From Lachnospiraceae bacterium (GTDB lineage: Bacteria; Bacillota; Clostridia; Lachnospirales; Lachnospiraceae), in NCBI GenBank assembly GCA_022769665.1, contig JALEIR010000033.1, positions 1-47,592 on the forward strand: 47,592 nt of DNA. Direction: 5' to 3'. A program made the translations under genes and the position numbers. The notes beneath the pieces were generated by a model, which saw nothing but the letters and a program-made list of their open reading frames with translations, searched no databases and had not been told where the DNA came from. How positions within the stretch are numbered: the first letter of the stretch is position 1; every line of letters starts with the position of its first letter. Shown in pieces: positions 38,319 to 46,402 of the stretch.

Positions 38319-39101
38319 TTATTCAACTATGCCCAACCACTTCAACGCATTCCATATGCCGTCCTTGTCCACATCTGTGGTAACAAAGTTCACAATCTCC
38401 TTTACATCCTCCGTGGCGTTTCCCATAGCAATACTCACAGCAGCGCTCTCGAACATGGGAATATCGTTGCTGCTGTCACCGATTGCCACGGTACGGCTCA
38501 TAGGGATTCCCAGCCTCTCTGCGATATACCGCATTCCGCTGGCTTTGGAATAACCCTTGGGCATAATTTCAAAATATCCGCCCTTTCGATCCACAAAATC
38601 CAGCCTGTCTCCGAATTCCCGGCTGAAGGCTTCCATCTTTTCTCTTTGATCCGCATAGGCATAAAACTTATCAAAATGTCCCGGCGCTTCCTCAAAGGAT
38701 TTATAGTGGAGATGATCGAACTGATGAATATACTTTCGGAAAACATCCGTAAAGATTCTCTCATCACTATCCCGAAAATTGATTTCACTTCCCTCCAGCA
38801 CTGCGTCAATACGATATTTACCCAGCCCGGATATAATTTCTTCTGCTTCCTTTACAGTAAATGTCTTGTGTAGAAGAGTCTCACCGCGAAAGTTTATCAT
38901 GGTACCGCATCCAAGCAGAATCCCATCAAATTCTACATCTCCCGTCACATCAGGACCAACCAGGGCAAGACTCCGCCCTGTGTTAATCATACAGATATGT
39001 CCTTTTTCCCTGGCTATCCGAATTGCCCTTCCGGCACTTTCCGGGATTCCTCCCACCGGCTCCGGTATTAATGTTCCGTCTATGTCAAAAAAAATCAGCA
39101 T
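38319..39101 (-). CDS. HAD-superfamily phosphatase, Cof type
   Basis: A 260-residue Cof-type (HAD IIB) hydrolase that removes phosphate from small substrates such as sugar phosphates or FMN; the substrate cannot be predicted. The nucleophile motif FFDIDGTLI is at residues 4-12, motif II in MINTGRSL, the Lys region in GYSKASGMRYI, and the final IGDSSNDIPMFE. The cap lies between. GGAG precedes the ATG. It follows the infC operon terminator, so it likely has its own promoter, not clearly visible in the 39102-39263 gap. Confidence 0.92.
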   Translation of the reverse strand: MLIFFDIDGTLIPEPVGGIPESAGRAIRIAREKGHICMINTGRSLALVGPDVTGDVEFDGILLGCGTMINFRGETLLHKTFTVKEAEEIISGLGKYRIDAVLEGSEINFRDSDERIFTDVFRKYIHQFDHLHYKSFEEAPGHFDKFYAYADQREKMEAFSREFGDRLDFVDRKGGYFEIMPKGYSKASGMRYIAERLGIPMSRTVAIGDSSNDIPMFESAAVSIAMGNATEDVKEIVNFVTTDVDKDGIWNALKWLGIVE

Positions 39102-39144
39102 TTTGTTCTCCGTCGCGCCCTATTCGTTGTTGCAGTCTCATTTC

Positions 39145-39172
39145 ACCTCAAAGCTTCGCTTTTCGTTGTCGC
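39145..39172 (-). repeat. Dispersed short repeat, copy 1
   Basis: On the minus strand GCGACAACGAAAAGCGAAGC continuing TTTGAGGTG. A closely similar stretch in the same orientation lies at 46093-46122, also just upstream of a gene start. It has partial dyad character (GAAGCTT). Confidence 0.5.
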
Positions 39173-39263
39173 GTTCTTCGGCAAATACGGCTGCTCTCAC
39201 AGTTGTATTACGTTGTACCGTTCAGGTTTCTATCACACATCCGCGCTTGCCTCAGTGTTCACG

Positions 39264-39291
39264 TAAAAACCCGGCAGATTTCTCCGCCGGG
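39264..39291 (-). terminator. Terminator of infC-rpmI-rplT
   Basis: CCCGGC (39270-39275) pairs with GCCGGG (39286-39291), extended by inner pairing; TTTTT follows on the minus strand. Confidence 0.9.
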
Positions 39292-39311
39292 CAATATGTC
39301 CTTGAATTAAC

Positions 39312-39668
39312 TTATGCAACTTTGCTCTTTGCAAGCTCTGCCAGAGTCTTGAATCCCTCTGCATCGTTTACAGCCATCTCAGCCAGCATCTTTCTGTTCA
39401 TATCAACACCGGCCAGCTTCAGACCATACATAAACTTGCTGTAGGAAAGGCCGTTCAATCTTGCTGCTGCATTGATACGAGCAATCCACAGCTGTCTGAA
39501 CTGACGCTTTCTCTCTTTTCTGCCTGCGTAGGAGCTGGTCAGAGCTCTCATAACTGACTGCTTTGCTACTCTGTACTGCTTGCTTCTTGCGCCTCTGTAG
39601 CCCTTTGCAAGCTTTAATACTCTATTATGTTTCTTCTTGGCATTCATGCCGCCTTTAATTCTTGCCAT
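39312..39668 (-). CDS. rplT: 50S ribosomal protein L20
   Basis: A 118-residue basic protein that binds 23S rRNA early in large-subunit assembly and, in Firmicutes, the leader of its own operon. It has the usual start [24 protein letters not shown] (written here only in part as [14 protein letters not shown]) and the RRQFRQLW-like [16 protein letters not shown] core. Third gene of infC-rpmI-rplT, 24 bases after rpmI, followed by a terminator. Confidence 0.98.
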   Translation of the reverse strand: MARIKGGMNAKKKHNRVLKLAKGYRGARSKQYRVAKQSVMRALTSSYAGRKERKRQFRQLWIARINAAARLNGLSYSKFMYGLKLAGVDMNRKMLAEMAVNDAEGFKTLAELAKSKVA

Positions 39669-39692
39669 GTCTCTTCTTCCTCCTTACCAGAC

Positions 39693-39890
39693 TTATAAAT
39701 AGGGTAAAATCTTCTTCATATTCTTTACATTTGTTGCATCTGTCATAGCAGGCTTTCTCAGATTACGCTTTGTCTTCGTAGTCTTTTTGGTTAAGATATG
39801 GCGCTTGTAAGCCTTATTTCTCTTCAACTTACCTGTTCCTGTCACTTTAAAACGCTTTGCAGCTGCTCTGCTTGTCTTCATCTTGGGCAT
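39693..39890 (-). CDS. rpmI: 50S ribosomal protein L35
   Basis: A 65-residue, very basic ribosomal protein. The opening [18 protein letters not shown] and the [19 protein letters not shown] stretch are diagnostic. Middle gene of the conserved infC-rpmI-rplT operon. Confidence 0.98.
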   Translation of the reverse strand: MPKMKTSRAAAKRFKVTGTGKLKRNKAYKRHILTKKTTKTKRNLRKPAMTDATNVKNMKKILPYL

Positions 39891-39946
39891 AACATTATCC
39901 TCCTAAACTTATAAATAATCTATTTTAACCTTTGCTAACTAGCGAA

Positions 39947-40453
39947 CTAGCGCTTTACAGTTAAAAACATTGTCATACTTCTGCCTTCTACCTTGGGTGC
40001 CTTTTCAACCACCGCAACGTCCGACAGACTTTCAGCAAAATCATCCAGAATGTGTTTGCTGCTGTTCATATGTGCCATCTCACGACCGCGGAAACGCAAA
40101 GTAACCTTAACTCTGTCACCCTTTGTGATGAACTTTCTTGCGGCATTCATTTTTGTGTTCAGGTCGTTGGTGTCAATGTTGGGAGAAAGACGAATTTCCT
40201 TAATTTCAACAACCTTTTGCTTCTTCTTCGCTTCCTTCTCTTTTCTGAGCTGCTCGTACTTAAACTTGCCGTAATCCACAATCTTACAAACGGGAGGCTT
40301 TGCAGTAGGTGCTATCTTTACCAAATCAAGCCCTGCTTCCTCCGCAAGTCTCAAAGCTTCCTTCACGGACACGATGCCCAACTGTTCACCGTCCTCGCCG
40401 ATCAGACGTACCTCTTTGTCTCTAATCTGCTCGTTAATCATTAAATCGCTAAT
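39947..40453 (-). CDS. infC: Translation initiation factor IF-3, probable ATT start
   Basis: IF-3 keeps ribosomal subunits apart and checks start codons. Its N-domain has INEQIRDKEVRLIGEDGEQL and the C-domain has EIRLSPNIDTNDLNTKM and RFRGREMAH. I place the start at the ATT at 40451-40453: GGAGGG lies exactly seven bases upstream, and the resulting N-terminus (SDLMINEQ) aligns with known IF-3. infC genes are known for ATT starts that let IF-3 reject its own mRNA. A TTG 18 bases upstream would place the ribosome binding site inside the gene and is unlikely. Confidence 0.93.
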   Translation of the reverse strand: MSDLMINEQIRDKEVRLIGEDGEQLGIVSVKEALRLAEEAGLDLVKIAPTAKPPVCKIVDYGKFKYEQLRKEKEAKKKQKVVEIKEIRLSPNIDTNDLNTKMNAARKFITKGDRVKVTLRFRGREMAHMNSSKHILDDFAESLSDVAVVEKAPKVEGRSMTMFLTVKR

Positions 40454-40477
40454 GGTCGTACCCTCCATCAATTAAGA

Positions 40478-40641
40478 AAATAAAAAAGTGGATAGCATAA
40501 CTATCCACCTGATTTCACGTTCACAGAGCATATGCCGACAAATGTCATGCACTTCTCCGTATCGAAATGTGAACACTTACTGGCTCAATTGCCGTAAGGT
40601 GAGAGTGGATACTCTGCTTGCTGGCGTGCTTTTTCACACGC
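40478..40641 (-). promoter_or_regulatory. L20-type leader with attenuator of infC-rpmI-rplT
   Basis: About 190 bases of leader precede infC. It ends in a terminator, GTGGATAG/CTATCCAC (40488-40495 with 40501-40508), followed by TTTTTTATTTT, just before the infC ribosome binding site. In Firmicutes, L20 binding to such leaders causes early termination. The upper structure was not modelled, so the L20 assignment rests on position plus the attenuator. Confidence 0.7.
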
Positions 40642-40647
40642 TTAAAC

Positions 40648-40676
40648 AGAATATCACGTTCCCACACTCCTGTCAA
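40648..40676 (-). promoter_or_regulatory. Promoter of infC-rpmI-rplT
   Basis: TTGACA, 17-base spacer, TATTCT on the minus strand. Confidence 0.9.
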
Positions 40677-40728
40677 GAGTTTTTTAACAAATCAGCTCAC
40701 CAAATTTTTACAAATCCGTTTACCAAAA

Positions 40729-41049
40729 TTACTTCTCCGTAAAAGTCGCACACTCCGTCTCACGGCAGTCGCAGGCACCGCACCCCTTGATGTCCACATG
40801 GTCCGCATGACACTTGTAGTTTGAGTTGTAAACACACTTCACAGCTTCGCAGTCAATGCTGATTGTCTTGCTGGGATGAAGTACGGAACTCTTAAAAGCA
40901 TCCTGTCCCTCTCTTCTCTGAATAAAACTCTCGCAGCAGGTTTCACCACAGCTGCAGGCATGCTTTCCGCCTACCATGATATCGCCCTTGCTGCACAGAT
41001 GCTGCTCATTGTAGGTACAATTTTCCACCGCACATTTTAAATCCGCCAT
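40729..41049 (-). CDS. DUF1540 protein, two cysteine-rich units
   Basis: A 106-residue protein made of two copies of the DUF1540 cysteine motif: residues 3-41 (LKCAVENCTYNEQHLCSKG...CSCGETCCESF) and 66-103 (IDCEAVKCVYNSNYKCHAD...CDCRETECATF). Each has about six to eight cysteines and probably binds a metal. The family is common in Clostridia; its function is unknown. GGAGG precedes the ATG by seven bases. It lies between the infC promoter and the terminator of the SPFH operon, apparently monocistronic, with no clear terminator of its own. Confidence 0.9.
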   Translation of the reverse strand: MADLKCAVENCTYNEQHLCSKGDIMVGGKHACSCGETCCESFIQRREGQDAFKSSVLHPSKTISIDCEAVKCVYNSNYKCHADHVDIKGCGACDCRETECATFTEK

Positions 41050-41075
41050 ATATTTCCTCCATTCCGCTACCGCTA

Positions 41076-41109
41076 CAAAAGGTCTGCCCGGGTAGCTGCC
41101 GACAGACCT
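41076..41109 (-). terminator. Terminator of the YhfC-SPFH operon
   Basis: AGGTCTG (41080-41086) and CAGACCT (41103-41109) with inner pairing; TTTTG follows on the minus strand. It lies 45 bases beyond the last gene. Confidence 0.8.
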
Positions 41110-41153
41110 AATGTAAGTTTGCGTCTATTTAAGGAAAAATATACGAACAATTT

Positions 41154-41555
41154 TTATAATTTAAATCGCATGGTGCTGAAGGCGCAAGCCACAATCCCCA
41201 CGAATCCTATTGCAATGTCAATTCCATAAGGAATCTGTAGCATCTGTGCAATGAAGGAATACAGAAAAATTCCGGCGGCAAAAATACCAAAACGCTTTAA
41301 ATATCTCATAGCATAAGTTCTTCTTCTCTCCGAACCCGCCTCCACTGCATCCTCATAACTGACGCCGTTGATCCAAAAGACTTTTTCTGTTTTGTATATC
41401 ATGAACATCAAAATCACAATACCGATTGTCATGATATTGTTCAGCAACCGCACAATAAGTCCCACATCTTCCGTCGGCAAAAATGCCAGGAGCGTCATCA
41501 TGGCACAAAAGCCTATCAGCCAGATGACAAATCCTGTGTAACTCTTCTTCAACAT
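41154..41555 (-). CDS. Small membrane protein, last gene of the SPFH operon
   Basis: I do not recognise a family. The 133 residues have four hydrophobic segments in two pairs (about 6-25, 32-52, 92-108, 112-130) separated by a soluble loop (EKVFWINGVSYEDAVEAGSERRR). The ATG at 41553-41555 is chosen because AAGGAG lies nine bases upstream; a longer frame would run into the ribbon-helix-helix gene. It is 56 bases after that gene and ends before a terminator. Its constant company with an SPFH protein and a protease-like membrane protein suggests a shared membrane task. Confidence 0.78.
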   Translation of the reverse strand: MLKKSYTGFVIWLIGFCAMMTLLAFLPTEDVGLIVRLLNNIMTIGIVILMFMIYKTEKVFWINGVSYEDAVEAGSERRRTYAMRYLKRFGIFAAGIFLYSFIAQMLQIPYGIDIAIGFVGIVACAFSTMRFKL

Positions 41556-41611
41556 AGTACAATACTCCTTATACATGTGAATAATTCCCAATATGGACAA
41601 TCCCCATTCCG

Positions 41612-41812
41612 TCAGGAAATATCCAATTCGGGCGGCACATCCAGCTCGTCGGAGACATATTTCCCGTTTTTCTTTCTCTGCCTCACACACTCAGTCAGCA
41701 AATATTCAATTTGTCCGTTTACCGAGCGGAAATCATCCTCTGCCCAGGATGCAATGGCATCATAGAGCTTGGGTGAAAGCCGCAGCGGAATCTGTTTTTT
41801 ATTATCTGCCAT
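41612..41812 (-). CDS. Arc-like ribbon-helix-helix DNA-binding protein
   Basis: A 66-residue protein whose first 45 residues match the Arc/MetJ ribbon-helix-helix fold: strand [20 protein letters not shown], helix and [20 protein letters not shown]. Such proteins bind short palindromes as dimers. The C-terminal 20 residues are acidic ([13 protein letters not shown]). It starts one base after the SPFH stop codon and probably depends on coupled translation. It could repress its own operon at the perfect palindrome near 43717; that link is inference. Confidence 0.9.
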   Translation of the reverse strand: MADNKKQIPLRLSPKLYDAIASWAEDDFRSVNGQIEYLLTECVRQRKKNGKYVSDELDVPPELDIS

Positions 41813-41813
41813 A

Positions 41814-42806
41814 TTAATATAAACTTCCCGAATTCACAATAGGCTGGGCGTCTCGGTTGCCGCAAAGCACCACCAGCAGATTAGATACCATTGCTGCCTT
41901 TCTCTCCTCGTCCAACTGTACCACCTGATTTTCGTTCAAACGCTCCAGTGCCATCTCCACCATACCCACAGCGCCGTCCACAATCATCTTTCTCGCGTCA
42001 ATGATAGCAGATGCCTGCTGCCTTTGCAACATTACAGACGCGATTTCGGGAGCATAGGCGAGGTATGTGATTCTCGCTTCCACAATCTCAATACCGGCTT
42101 CGTTTACCCTGGTCTGAATCTCTTCCCTGATACGTTTTGCTACCGTCTCACTGGAACCCCGCAGACTTCCCTCATCCGCATTGCCGTCTCCCGTGGTATC
42201 AACATTGGGAGCCACATCATAAGGATAAATGCGAACAATATTTCTCAGCGCGCTGTCACACTGCAGAGACAGGAATTCCTTGTAATTATCCACGTTAAAC
42301 ACAGCCTTTGCCGTATCCACGATTTTCCATGTCACAGCAATTCCGATTTCCACAGGGTTTCCAAGACAGTCATTAATCTTCTGCCTACAATTGTTCAAAG
42401 TCATTATCTTCAAAGAAATCTTCTTTGATACTGCTTCGGCTGTCTCCGCAGGATTTTTCCCTTGTACATCCCCGCTTTGATTTAAACGGGTCTTGGCTGC
42501 CGGATTCACCGCGGTACAGAAGGGATTTACGAAGTAAAATCCCGACTCACGCAGAGTGCCGATGTACTTTCCGAACAAAGTCAGCACAAGCGCTTCCTGA
42601 GGCTTTAACACCTTAAGTCCCGGCCAGATAATCCATCCGAGAGACAGGACAATGATACTCACAACCAGTAGTACCGTTCCGTTCTTCCCCTGTTCCTCCA
42701 AAATTCCTCCGCAGATTACCCCAATGAGTGCAAGGACATAAACTGCTATCGACAAAATCAATACCAACATTCCGTTCTTTTTTGTACTTAATACTTTTTC
42801 TTCCAT
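41814..42806 (-). CDS. SPFH-domain membrane protein (stomatin/HflK-like)
   Basis: Two hydrophobic segments (about residues 12-30 and 45-60) precede an SPFH domain that begins at [20 protein letters not shown] and runs through [20 protein letters not shown], then a helical tail ([19 protein letters not shown]). SPFH proteins form large ring-like membrane assemblies that often enclose proteases. An unusual segment [12 protein letters not shown] resembles a calcium-binding loop (DxTGDGxxD). The ATG at 42804-42806 has GGGAG eight bases upstream (330 residues). It follows the YhfC gene by 81 bases. Confidence 0.93.
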   Translation of the reverse strand: MEEKVLSTKKNGMLVLILSIAVYVLALIGVICGGILEEQGKNGTVLLVVSIIVLSLGWIIWPGLKVLKPQEALVLTLFGKYIGTLRESGFYFVNPFCTAVNPAAKTRLNQSGDVQGKNPAETAEAVSKKISLKIMTLNNCRQKINDCLGNPVEIGIAVTWKIVDTAKAVFNVDNYKEFLSLQCDSALRNIVRIYPYDVAPNVDTTGDGNADEGSLRGSSETVAKRIREEIQTRVNEAGIEIVEARITYLAYAPEIASVMLQRQQASAIIDARKMIVDGAVGMVEMALERLNENQVVQLDEERKAAMVSNLLVVLCGNRDAQPIVNSGSLY

Positions 42807-42887
42807 ACAAAACACTCCCTTTTAAGATTCTATTCATTCTATCTTTTCTACCAATATTCTTAGTATGTAACGGGTACGGTACCGGTT

Positions 42888-43700
42888 TTACTCCTGCGGC
42901 ACAGTACGGTTCGCACATTTTGCTGCCTTCCATACTTTTCCGGCAAGCAACGCAAATCCAATGGTCATCAGCCAGATAACAACCTCGATTACCACTGCCG
43001 GAGTACCTATACCGCTCAATATAACCGCCACGAAATCCAACACAAAATGGAGGAATATCGCAAGCAGATACCAGCCGGTTTTCCCCTTGCCTTTGACTGC
43101 CTGCCATACAATCACAGACAGAGAAATCTGTGCAATCACAGCAGCAATCCGCTCAACGGGGCTTAGCAGGAACAAAAAGGGCGAAGTAGTAGCCAGTGCT
43201 TCCATAGATGCCTGCAAAGTTGCTCCGGTTGCTGTGTCCGTGCCGTTTATCAGGATACTTACGCTGCCGGTATTTATCATGATGGCATAAATCAGGTTGT
43301 TCAACATCCCGAAAAACAAAATCCAAAATGCCTCAAAGCCACCATGTCCGGCTCCGTACATCAGAGCATTGTAATCATTTTCCTGCTTTTTCTTCAGCAG
43401 AAACTTCATGGCAACGAATCTGCCCGTTTCCTCGAACAACCCGGCCATCAGTCCGCCATACAGCGCATACAGCCAGATATTGCCCTGAATCGTACTTCCC
43501 GCGGGGCCGTAAAGCACAATCATATGTACTATCTGCTCCAACACAAAAGCAAACAGGAACATGACCCCACAGCCCACCCAGAACGGCAGAAAGTCACACT
43601 TCCATTTTTTTCGGCAGAAAATGCACAATCCCACCGGAATTGCCACGCCGATTAACATGTTCAAAATAATAATAAAAATTGTCAGTCCTGAAACGCTCAT
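42888..43700 (-). CDS. YhfC-family intramembrane metalloprotease-like protein
   Basis: A 270-residue protein with about seven membrane helices. Diagnostic motifs are LFEETGRF (E90-E91), then GAGHGGFEAF with H119, and a later LHFVLDF, the glutamate/histidine pattern of the YhfC group, related to CAAX-type intramembrane proteases. The active-site role is from the family and unproven. It heads a four-gene operon with an SPFH protein, an Arc-like regulator and a small membrane protein. A good promoter with a perfect palindrome lies directly upstream. Confidence 0.88.
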   Translation of the reverse strand: MSVSGLTIFIIILNMLIGVAIPVGLCIFCRKKWKCDFLPFWVGCGVMFLFAFVLEQIVHMIVLYGPAGSTIQGNIWLYALYGGLMAGLFEETGRFVAMKFLLKKKQENDYNALMYGAGHGGFEAFWILFFGMLNNLIYAIMINTGSVSILINGTDTATGATLQASMEALATTSPFLFLLSPVERIAAVIAQISLSVIVWQAVKGKGKTGWYLLAIFLHFVLDFVAVILSGIGTPAVVIEVVIWLMTIGFALLAGKVWKAAKCANRTVPQE

Positions 43701-43716
43701 ATTAGCACCCCTCTCT

Positions 43717-43732
43717 ATTTTGATATCAAAAT
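43717..43732. promoter_or_regulatory. Perfect palindrome at the YhfC operon start site
   Basis: ATTTTGATATCAAAAT, a perfect 16-base palindrome immediately after (and touching) the -10. It is the likely operator for a dimeric regulator, plausibly the operon's own ribbon-helix-helix protein. Confidence 0.65.
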
Positions 43733-43759
43733 CATATCACTTTAATATTCAAAATGCAA
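43731..43759 (-). promoter_or_regulatory. Promoter of the YhfC-SPFH operon
   Basis: TTGCAT, 17-base spacer, TATGAT on the minus strand. Confidence 0.85.
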
Positions 43760-43789
43760 GCTATTATCGTAAAGTGAATTCTTTATTGA

Positions 43790-43838
43790 TAAAAAAACAG
43801 CATCCCGGCTGTTTCCAACCGGTCATGCTGTTTTTTTA
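43790..43838 (-). terminator. Terminator after thrS
   Basis: AACAGCAT and ATGCTGTT close a larger stem with inner CCGG/CCGG pairing, flanked by seven A and seven T, so it works in either direction. Confidence 0.93.
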
Positions 43839-43859
43839 CATCAATTCTGTCCGACTTAT

Positions 43860-45824
43860 TTACTTTGCTTCCTCCTGCACCACTTCCTTGCGGATTTCCT
43901 TGGTACGGATTTCTTCACATATCTGTTCGATAAACTCAGCCAAAGGCTTCTGTCCCTCATCCCCTGCGAAACGGCTTCGTACGGAGACAAGTCCGTCTGC
44001 CTCCTCCTTCTCGCCCACAACCAGCATATAAGGAACCTTTGCCAGTCTGGCTTCACGAATCTTGAAGCCAATCTTCTCGGAGCGATTGTCAACAGTGGCG
44101 TCAATGTCTCTTGCCTGCAGCTCTTTTAATACCTTTGCCGCATATGTCTCATACTTTTCGGAGATAGGAAGAACACGAACCTGCTCAGGACACAGCCAGG
44201 TGGGGAATTTGCCCGCATACTTTTCAATCAGCCATGCCAGTGTTCTCTCGTAGCAACCCATGGATGTTCTGTGGATGATATAAGGACGAACCTTGTCGCC
44301 GTTCTGATCCACATAGTACATATCAAAATTCTCGGCAATTGCACAGTCAAGCTGAATGGTAATCATGGTGTCTTCCTTGCCGTAGACGTTCTTCGCCTGA
44401 ATATCAATCTTGGGACCATAGAATGCTGCCTCGCCGTCTGCCTCCACAAAGGTTACACCCTTCTCCCGAAGTACGGCACGGAGTGCATCCTGAGTACTAT
44501 TCCAGTAGTTATCATCCCCAAGATACTTTTCCTTGTTGGCGGGGTCCCACTTGGACAGACGATAGGTAACATCATCCTGTAAGCCAAGCGTACTGAGTAC
44601 ATAGTATGCCAAATCCAGACAGCCTTTCAATTCTTCCTCCGCCTGATCGGGTCTGATGACAAGATGCGCCTCGGTGATGGTAAACTGTCTCACGCGGGTC
44701 AGTCCGTGCATCTCGCCGGAATCCTCACATCTGAACAGTGTGGAGGTTTCACTCATTCTGTAGGGCAAATCGCGGTAAGACTTCTGGGAATTCTTATATA
44801 CATAATACTGGAAAGGACAGGTCATAGGTCGAAGAGCAAATACTTCCTTGTCAGTCTCCTCATCGCCCAGCACAAACATACCGTCCTTATAATGATCCCA
44901 GTGACCGGAAATCTTATACAAATCACTCTTTGCCATAAGCGGAGTACGGGTGCGGACATAGCCCCACTCCTTGTCCTCCAGATCCTCAATCCAACGCTGG
45001 AGCTTCATAATCATCTTGGTTCCCTTTGGCGTAAACAGTGGCAGACCCTGACCGATGACATCAACGGTGGTAAACAGCTCCATCTCACGTCCCAGCCTGT
45101 TATGGTCGCGGCGTTTTGCATCCTCTATCTTCTCCAGATGCTGAGCCAGGTCTTCTTTGTTATTATAAGCAGTACCATAGATACGCTGCAGTCTGGCCTT
45201 GTTGGAATCTCCCCTCCAATAAGCCATGGAAGAAGAAGTCAGCTTGAACGCTTTGATTCCCTTGGTACTCATCAGATGAGGTCCCGCGCACAAATCCACA
45301 AAATCCCCCTGACTGTAGAAAGAAATCTCCGCATCTTCGGGTAAATCCCGAATCAACTCCACCTTGTAAGGCTCATTTCTGTCCTCCATGAACTTAATTG
45401 CTTCCGATCTGGGCAGAGTAAATTTCTCCAGCTTGGCACCTTTCTTGATGATCTTCTTCATCTCTGCTTCCAGATTGTCCAAATCCTCCCTGGAAAAAGG
45501 TGCATGGTCAAAATCATAGTAAAATCCGGTGTCGATGCTGGGACCGATGGTCAGCTTTGCATCGGGAAACAGATTCTTTACTGCCTCCGCCAGTACATGG
45601 GACGCAGTGTGGCGAATGGTCGCCAGTCCTTCCTCATCGTTTGCGGTACAGATTTGAAGCTCACAGTCCTTATCCAAAACCGTTCTCAGATCCACAACCT
45701 CTCCGTTAACCTTTGCGCAGCAGGCCGCACGGGCAAGCCCCTCGCTGATATCCAACGCAATCTCATAAACGCTCTTGCTCTCTCCATACTCTTTAACGGA
45801 GCCATCCTTTAATGTGATTTTCAT
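43860..45824 (-). CDS. thrS: Threonyl-tRNA synthetase
   Basis: Class II synthetase for tRNA-Thr. Order: TGS domain (1-60), editing domain with HTASHVLAEAV (near 72) and the YSQGDFVDLCAGPH motif, the class II core (GHWDHYKDGMF, RPMTCPFQYY, RCEDSGEMHGLTRVRQF, YGPKIDIQAKN, IHRTSMGCYERTLAWLIE) and the HGTP anticodon domain. Length 654 is normal. CAGGAGG precedes the ATG, which overlaps the stop of the small upstream gene by four bases (ATGA). Both lie behind a Thr T-box. Confidence 0.98.
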   Translation of the reverse strand: MKITLKDGSVKEYGESKSVYEIALDISEGLARAACCAKVNGEVVDLRTVLDKDCELQICTANDEEGLATIRHTASHVLAEAVKNLFPDAKLTIGPSIDTGFYYDFDHAPFSREDLDNLEAEMKKIIKKGAKLEKFTLPRSEAIKFMEDRNEPYKVELIRDLPEDAEISFYSQGDFVDLCAGPHLMSTKGIKAFKLTSSSMAYWRGDSNKARLQRIYGTAYNNKEDLAQHLEKIEDAKRRDHNRLGREMELFTTVDVIGQGLPLFTPKGTKMIMKLQRWIEDLEDKEWGYVRTRTPLMAKSDLYKISGHWDHYKDGMFVLGDEETDKEVFALRPMTCPFQYYVYKNSQKSYRDLPYRMSETSTLFRCEDSGEMHGLTRVRQFTITEAHLVIRPDQAEEELKGCLDLAYYVLSTLGLQDDVTYRLSKWDPANKEKYLGDDNYWNSTQDALRAVLREKGVTFVEADGEAAFYGPKIDIQAKNVYGKEDTMITIQLDCAIAENFDMYYVDQNGDKVRPYIIHRTSMGCYERTLAWLIEKYAGKFPTWLCPEQVRVLPISEKYETYAAKVLKELQARDIDATVDNRSEKIGFKIREARLAKVPYMLVVGEKEEADGLVSVRSRFAGDEGQKPLAEFIEQICEEIRTKEIRKEVVQEEAK

Positions 45825-46075
45825 TTTATATCCTCCTGATTTTCATTTTCTTCTTTTTCGTCTTCCGCTTTACAGCTGCAACCGTAGCCGTTTCCGTTAT
45901 TGTTGTTTCCGTTGTTGCTGCCTATCATCATTCCGTGAGTCATGGGGGCGGTTTTCAGTCCGTATACAATCCCGCCCAGCAGGCATACGGCTCCAATAAG
46001 CCAGATTGTCACCTTGGGTAGCGTCAAATCGCCCTCAAAACATCTCTCTGTTATCTCCTTCAGCTTTTCTTTCAT
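45821..46075 (-). CDS. Small one-helix membrane protein cotranscribed with thrS
   Basis: I do not recognise a family. The 84 residues have a charged N-terminal helix (MKEKLKEITERCFEGDLTLP), one membrane helix (about 18-38), a Met-rich turn (THGMMIGSN), an Asn/Gly-rich stretch ending YGCSCK, and an acidic tail. The ATG at 46073-46075 has AAAGGAG six bases upstream. Its TGA overlaps the thrS ATG, so translation is coupled. It lies between the Thr T-box and thrS, so its synthesis should follow threonine starvation. Confidence 0.85.
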   Translation of the reverse strand: MKEKLKEITERCFEGDLTLPKVTIWLIGAVCLLGGIVYGLKTAPMTHGMMIGSNNGNNNNGNGYGCSCKAEDEKEENENQEDIK

Positions 46076-46092
46076 AGATTCTCCTTTCTTCC

Positions 46093-46122
46093 TACCTCGA
46101 AGCCTCGCCTTCTCGGCGTCGC
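46093..46122 (-). repeat. Dispersed short repeat, copy 2
   Basis: On the minus strand GCGACGCCGAGAAGGCGAGG continuing CTTCGAGGTA, aligning with 39145-39172 at about 24 of 29 positions. It lies between the T-box terminator and the small membrane-protein gene. Confidence 0.5.
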
Positions 46123-46129
46123 AACAAAA

Positions 46130-46370
46130 AGAAAATCCCTTGCAATCCGATACCGGATTGCAAGGGACGTATTTCACGCGGTTCCACCCTTGTTGCAGAT
46201 TGCTCTGCCACCTTCATTTGCTCATAACGGGAGCTGCCGTGCCCGATTAAGGGCCACTCAGAGACGGTCTTCGAAATTTGTTCCGTCAAGCCGCTTCCAG
46301 CACCGTTTCAAACGGGCGGCTCTCTCTGGGATTTCCCAAATCCTACTCTTCTCCTCAACGCTTTCTGACA
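46130..46370 (-). promoter_or_regulatory. T-box leader, threonine-specific
   Basis: The core AAGGGTGGAACCGCG is at 46177-46191. A very stable terminator follows (CCCTTGCAATCCG, 46137-46149, with 46154-46166) ending in TTTTCTTTTT. Stem I has AGAGAGCCG pairing with the GGTGCTGGAAGCGGC arm. The specifier loop GAAGACCGTC contains ACC (plus-strand 46266-46268), a threonine codon, matching thrS. Confidence 0.95.
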
Positions 46371-46373
46371 TTC

Positions 46374-46402
46374 ATCATATTACTTTTTAAGAAGAATGTA
46401 AA
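46374..46402 (-). promoter_or_regulatory. Promoter of the thrS transcript
   Basis: TTTACA, 17-base spacer, TATGAT on the minus strand; the -35 overlaps the last codons of the CarD-family gene. Confidence 0.82.

Noticed and set aside
41574..41690. Upstream extension of the last SPFH-operon gene
   Set aside because: The extension overlaps the ribbon-helix-helix gene in another frame; AAGGAG points to the ATG at 41553-41555.
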